DNA of 51,180 nucleotides from Prevotella sp. GTDB lineage: Bacteria; Bacteroidota; Bacteroidia; Bacteroidales; Bacteroidaceae. Positions 48,746-51,180 of the stretch are shown here, in pieces. The stretch is taken from the NCBI GenBank assembly GCA_017847725.1, contig JAGAXW010000026.1:1-51180 (forward strand), read 5' to 3'. Made by a program: the position numbers and the translations under genes. The number at the start of each line of letters is the position of its first letter. The stretch's first letter is position 1. The notes under the pieces are model-generated. The model searched no databases. It was not told the DNA's origin and saw only the letters and a list, made by a program, of their open reading frames with translations.

Positions 48746-50626
48746 ATGAGAAAATTTAAAAAACTAACAATGACGCTCGCACTGCTCATCATGGCAGTCG
48801 GCGGAGCGTGGGCGGGCGAAGAGCCTCAGCTGCTCACTACGATTAATGCGTCAAGCAGTTTCCTCACAGGAAGCCAGACGTTCGACGACATTGCCACCGT
48901 CACCCTTGGTGGAGCTGGCACAATCGCATTTAATAATAATGGATGGATTCAGGAGGAATATGATAAAGATGCAACGGTGACTGTCACAGCTGTCGACGGC
49001 TATACCATCACAAGCATTAAGTTATATGCTGCGGACTCTCATAGTGCCACCATCAGCACATCACCGTTTACGGCATATCTAAATAAATATGGGGCTACTT
49101 ATGTTATGACCGGCGCTAATTTTACAGGCGATTACGTTGGTGATGAATTGGTCAGGATTGAGGTCTATGGCTACCAGTCCGCCCCCGCCGAGCCCACCGA
49201 GTGGTCGCTGACCCCCGACGAGACCGGCAAGAGCTGGACGCTCGCCGAGATGCCCGCCAGCAACATCGAACTGCAGGTGGAGTACGAGCCTACCAAGGTG
49301 ACGATGGCTGCCAACGACAATGCAATGGGTACCGTAGAGGTTGCCGGCCAAAGCAAAGTGGAATGGACGGCTGACACATGGAATGGCTGGACGTATAATA
49401 CCAAGGAATATACCGTAGATGACATCACTATGACCAGCAGCCAGAATGCATATATCCAAGAGTACACTAAAGAAGGTATGTATAAGAATAGTCTTGACTT
49501 CTTCGTTGACAAGGAGGATAATAGTTCTACCGTTACCTTCAGCACCACAGGCGCCCCCTTCAGCCGCATCGAATTCACGATGATTGATGCTTATGAAGCT
49601 GATTGGAACCCTAACATAATGCCTCTGGACAATTGGACCTTCGAGGGCAAGAGCGCCGTATGGGAAGGCGAAGCCACCAAGAGCCTCACGCTACAGAGCT
49701 GCACCACCAGTGTCAGCAAGATTACATTCTTCAAGGGTGACATTCCCGACGGCGTGACTGTCAACGGCGACGGCACGTTCACCGTGGCCAAGACTGCCAC
49801 CGTGACGCTGAAGGCTACACCTGCCGAGGGCTACAAGTTCCTGTACTGGGAGGATGACCAGACCAACACCAACCCCGTTCGCGAAGTCACCATCGAGTCT
49901 GGCATGGCTGACATGACCTATAAGGCCGTGTTCGCTGAGATTCTTTACAACGTCACCTTCGTAGAGGGTACCAACCTCGACGAGTGGACTGCCACACCTA
50001 ACACCGAAGTGAAGAAAGACACCAAGGTTGACATCAAGTACAACGGCACCAAGAAAGTCATCGGCGTGAAGGTGGAGAAGAAGGCGGCTGCAGCGACGCC
50101 CACGCTTGCCGAGGCTACGGCTGAGGACGTGGGCAAGATAGCCGGAAAGGACGGCAAAATCTACGCCACGAAGGCTGATGCCGAGGCTGTGGCTACAGGA
50201 AATGCCGTGGCCATGATTGCCTACGTTGGCACAGCAAGCGACTGCGCCCACGGTCTGGCTATCGCACTGGCCGACGAGAGTGACACGAAAAATTATGAGG
50301 CGGCAGGTACAGCTTGCAGCGGCAAGGCAGCCGTTACAGGTGGCACATGGCGCTTGCCGTCTATCAAGGACTGGCAGTACATGTTAATCGGTTGCGGAGC
50401 CAGCGAATCATACAGAGACAATCCCAGTGCAATGGGCTATAGTGGGTTGGCATCTAAGCTCACTACGGCTCAGGGTGATGCCTTGGTGCAGGGTGTCAGC
50501 TACTGGTCGTCTACGGGGTACACGGCCGACAACGCCTGGCGCTTGTACATTAATGGCAGCATTGTTAACTTCACCCTCGAATACAAGGCCAACAACCGCC
50601 AAGTCCGTGCCTGCTTCGCATTCTGA
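48746..50626 (+). CDS. Secreted modular protein ending in an Lcl/DUF1566 C-type-lectin-like domain
   Basis: A 626-residue exported protein. Signal peptide [20 protein letters not shown] then AWAG. Module 1 (about 27-147) repeats that of the previous gene ([40 protein letters not shown]). The middle has Ig- or repeat-like units ([60 protein letters not shown], like module 2 of the previous gene). The C-terminus (about 505-626) is Lcl/DUF1566: [40 protein letters not shown], and final [11 protein letters not shown]. This fold is the usual target domain of diversity-generating retroelements. No reverse transcriptase is present in the window. Confidence 0.82.
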   Translation: MRKFKKLTMTLALLIMAVGGAWAGEEPQLLTTINASSSFLTGSQTFDDIATVTLGGAGTIAFNNNGWIQEEYDKDATVTVTAVDGYTITSIKLYAADSHSATISTSPFTAYLNKYGATYVMTGANFTGDYVGDELVRIEVYGYQSAPAEPTEWSLTPDETGKSWTLAEMPASNIELQVEYEPTKVTMAANDNAMGTVEVAGQSKVEWTADTWNGWTYNTKEYTVDDITMTSSQNAYIQEYTKEGMYKNSLDFFVDKEDNSSTVTFSTTGAPFSRIEFTMIDAYEADWNPNIMPLDNWTFEGKSAVWEGEATKSLTLQSCTTSVSKITFFKGDIPDGVTVNGDGTFTVAKTATVTLKATPAEGYKFLYWEDDQTNTNPVREVTIESGMADMTYKAVFAEILYNVTFVEGTNLDEWTATPNTEVKKDTKVDIKYNGTKKVIGVKVEKKAAAATPTLAEATAEDVGKIAGKDGKIYATKADAEAVATGNAVAMIAYVGTASDCAHGLAIALADESDTKNYEAAGTACSGKAAVTGGTWRLPSIKDWQYMLIGCGASESYRDNPSAMGYSGLASKLTTAQGDALVQGVSYWSSTGYTADNAWRLYINGSIVNFTLEYKANNRQVRACFAF

Positions 50627-50674
50627 CCCCCTCTCGCGCGTATATAATATAAAAGGTATAAACAACATAATGAT

Positions 50675-51180
50675 ATGAACAATATGAGAAATAAAATATT
50701 ATCACTGCTCGCGCTGCTACTGCTGGTTGCGGTACCGGCAAGCGCCATGCAGATATTCGTCAAGACGCTGACGGGCAAGACCATCACGCTCGACGTGGAA
50801 ACTACCAACACCATCTTGGAAGTAAAAGGGATGATTGAGACCAAAGAGGCAATACCCACCGACATGCAGCGTCTTATCTTTGCAGGCAAGGAGCTTGAAG
50901 ACTCGAAGACACTGGCCGACTATAACATCCAAAAGGAGTCAACCCTCCATTTGGTTATACGCACCAACGCCGAGCCCACAACCGACCCCAACGCCATCAC
51001 CGTCGAGTGGGACCCCGCAACCAAGACCGGCAACTTCGTGATGCCCGCCTTCGACGTGGAGATAGCTCCCATCTACGCTCCTGTGGCTCAGTGGGCCAAA
51101 GTCGAGAATGTGGATCAGCTGCCGACAGCCATTGAGGGCATCTACGCCGAGAGCACCGATGCTATCGTCAAGGCCGGTAC
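50675..51180 (+). CDS. Secreted ubiquitin-domain surface protein (3' partial)
   Basis: The frame is open from ATG 50675 to the window end (168 full codons). [20 protein letters not shown] then PASA is a signal peptide ending in an Ala-x-Ala cleavage site right before Met25. Residues 25-96 are a ubiquitin fold: [65 protein letters not shown]. By my manual alignment 54 of 72 positions match human ubiquitin. Lys6, 11, 27, 33, 48 and 63 and the Leu8/Ile44/His68/Val70 patch are kept; Lys29 is Met. The LRGG tail is replaced by TNAEPTTDP. After it comes Prevotella-type surface repeat sequence ([20 protein letters not shown]). An in-frame second start at codon 4 is possible. Confidence 0.92.
   Translation, partial: MNNMRNKILSLLALLLLVAVPASAMQIFVKTLTGKTITLDVETTNTILEVKGMIETKEAIPTDMQRLIFAGKELEDSKTLADYNIQKESTLHLVIRTNAEPTTDPNAITVEWDPATKTGNFVMPAFDVEIAPIYAPVAQWAKVENVDQLPTAIEGIYAESTDAIVKAG

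Noticed and set aside
50835-51041. Plus-strand frame with Pro/Thr-rich translation inside the ubiquitin gene
   Set aside because: Out-of-frame reading of the ubiquitin and repeat sequence; the true frame runs off the window end.
50675-51180. Eukaryotic contamination as explanation for ubiquitin
   Set aside because: A bacterial signal peptide precedes and Prevotella-type repeat sequence follows in the same uninterrupted frame, and the upstream gene is 48 bases away on the same strand.

Overview
The window looks like chromosomal DNA from a Bacteroidales bacterium, most likely Prevotella or a close relative (Prevotellaceae). This is inferred from three things: promoters repeatedly match the Bacteroidota pattern (TTTG, 19-21 bases, TAnnTTTG); several families are largely confined to Bacteroidota (DUF4421, DUF4494, TPR-type sensor kinases); and secreted proteins at both ends have Prevotella-style signal peptides, repeat modules and C-terminal tails. 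No rRNA, tRNA, CRISPR array, complete insertion sequence or phage gene was seen. Base composition is about 50% GC in genes and AT-rich between them.

Layout. 1-2.7 kb: tail of a secreted protein, a secreted SGNH acetylesterase, a LacI regulator and a decayed Ig-like fragment. 2.8-7.7 kb (+): oxidoreductase, DUF4421 protein, DUF1460 amidase-like protein, YkvA-like membrane protein and COG2509 flavoprotein, tightly packed with repeated 4-base overlaps. 7.8-10.1 kb (-): HIT, DUF1015 and YigZ genes. 10.1-14.6 kb (-): hisG-hisD-hisC followed by an MFS transporter where hisB might be expected. 14.6-16.5 kb (+): MltF-like lipoprotein and TrmN6. 16.5-20.4 kb (-): 5'-nucleotidase, NudC and a MORN/GH25 lysozyme. 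20.5-25.7 kb: short DnaJ, KdsB, a 14-repeat secreted MORN protein, a YhcH-type protein and a glycogen branching enzyme.

25.7-44.2 kb is rich in signalling genes: a LytS/LytTR-like two-component pair; DapA followed by an RsbW-like kinase, an RsbV-like STAS protein and a membrane HATPase; a membrane pseudokinase; and two TPR-HATPase proteins whose HisKA boxes have lost the phospho-accepting histidine. Housekeeping genes lie among them: a LolC/E-like permease, an aminotransferase, DUF4494, YggS, a flavodoxin-ferredoxin protein, PheT and YebC. 44.4-46.5 kb has TerC and small proteins of unknown function.

46.5-51.2 kb is an accessory surface-protein region. A regulatory or mobile-looking intergenic stretch with inverted repeats leads into three consecutive secreted proteins: a beta-helix protein, a modular protein ending in an Lcl/DUF1566 C-type-lectin-like domain of the kind diversified by DGRs, and, running off the end of the window, a secreted protein whose mature N-terminus is a near-complete copy of eukaryotic ubiquitin (54 of 72 positions identical to human ubiquitin by my manual alignment). 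A signal-peptidase site directly precedes ubiquitin Met1, the terminal Gly-Gly is missing, and Prevotella-type surface-repeat sequence follows. This ubiquitin fusion is the most striking item in the window.
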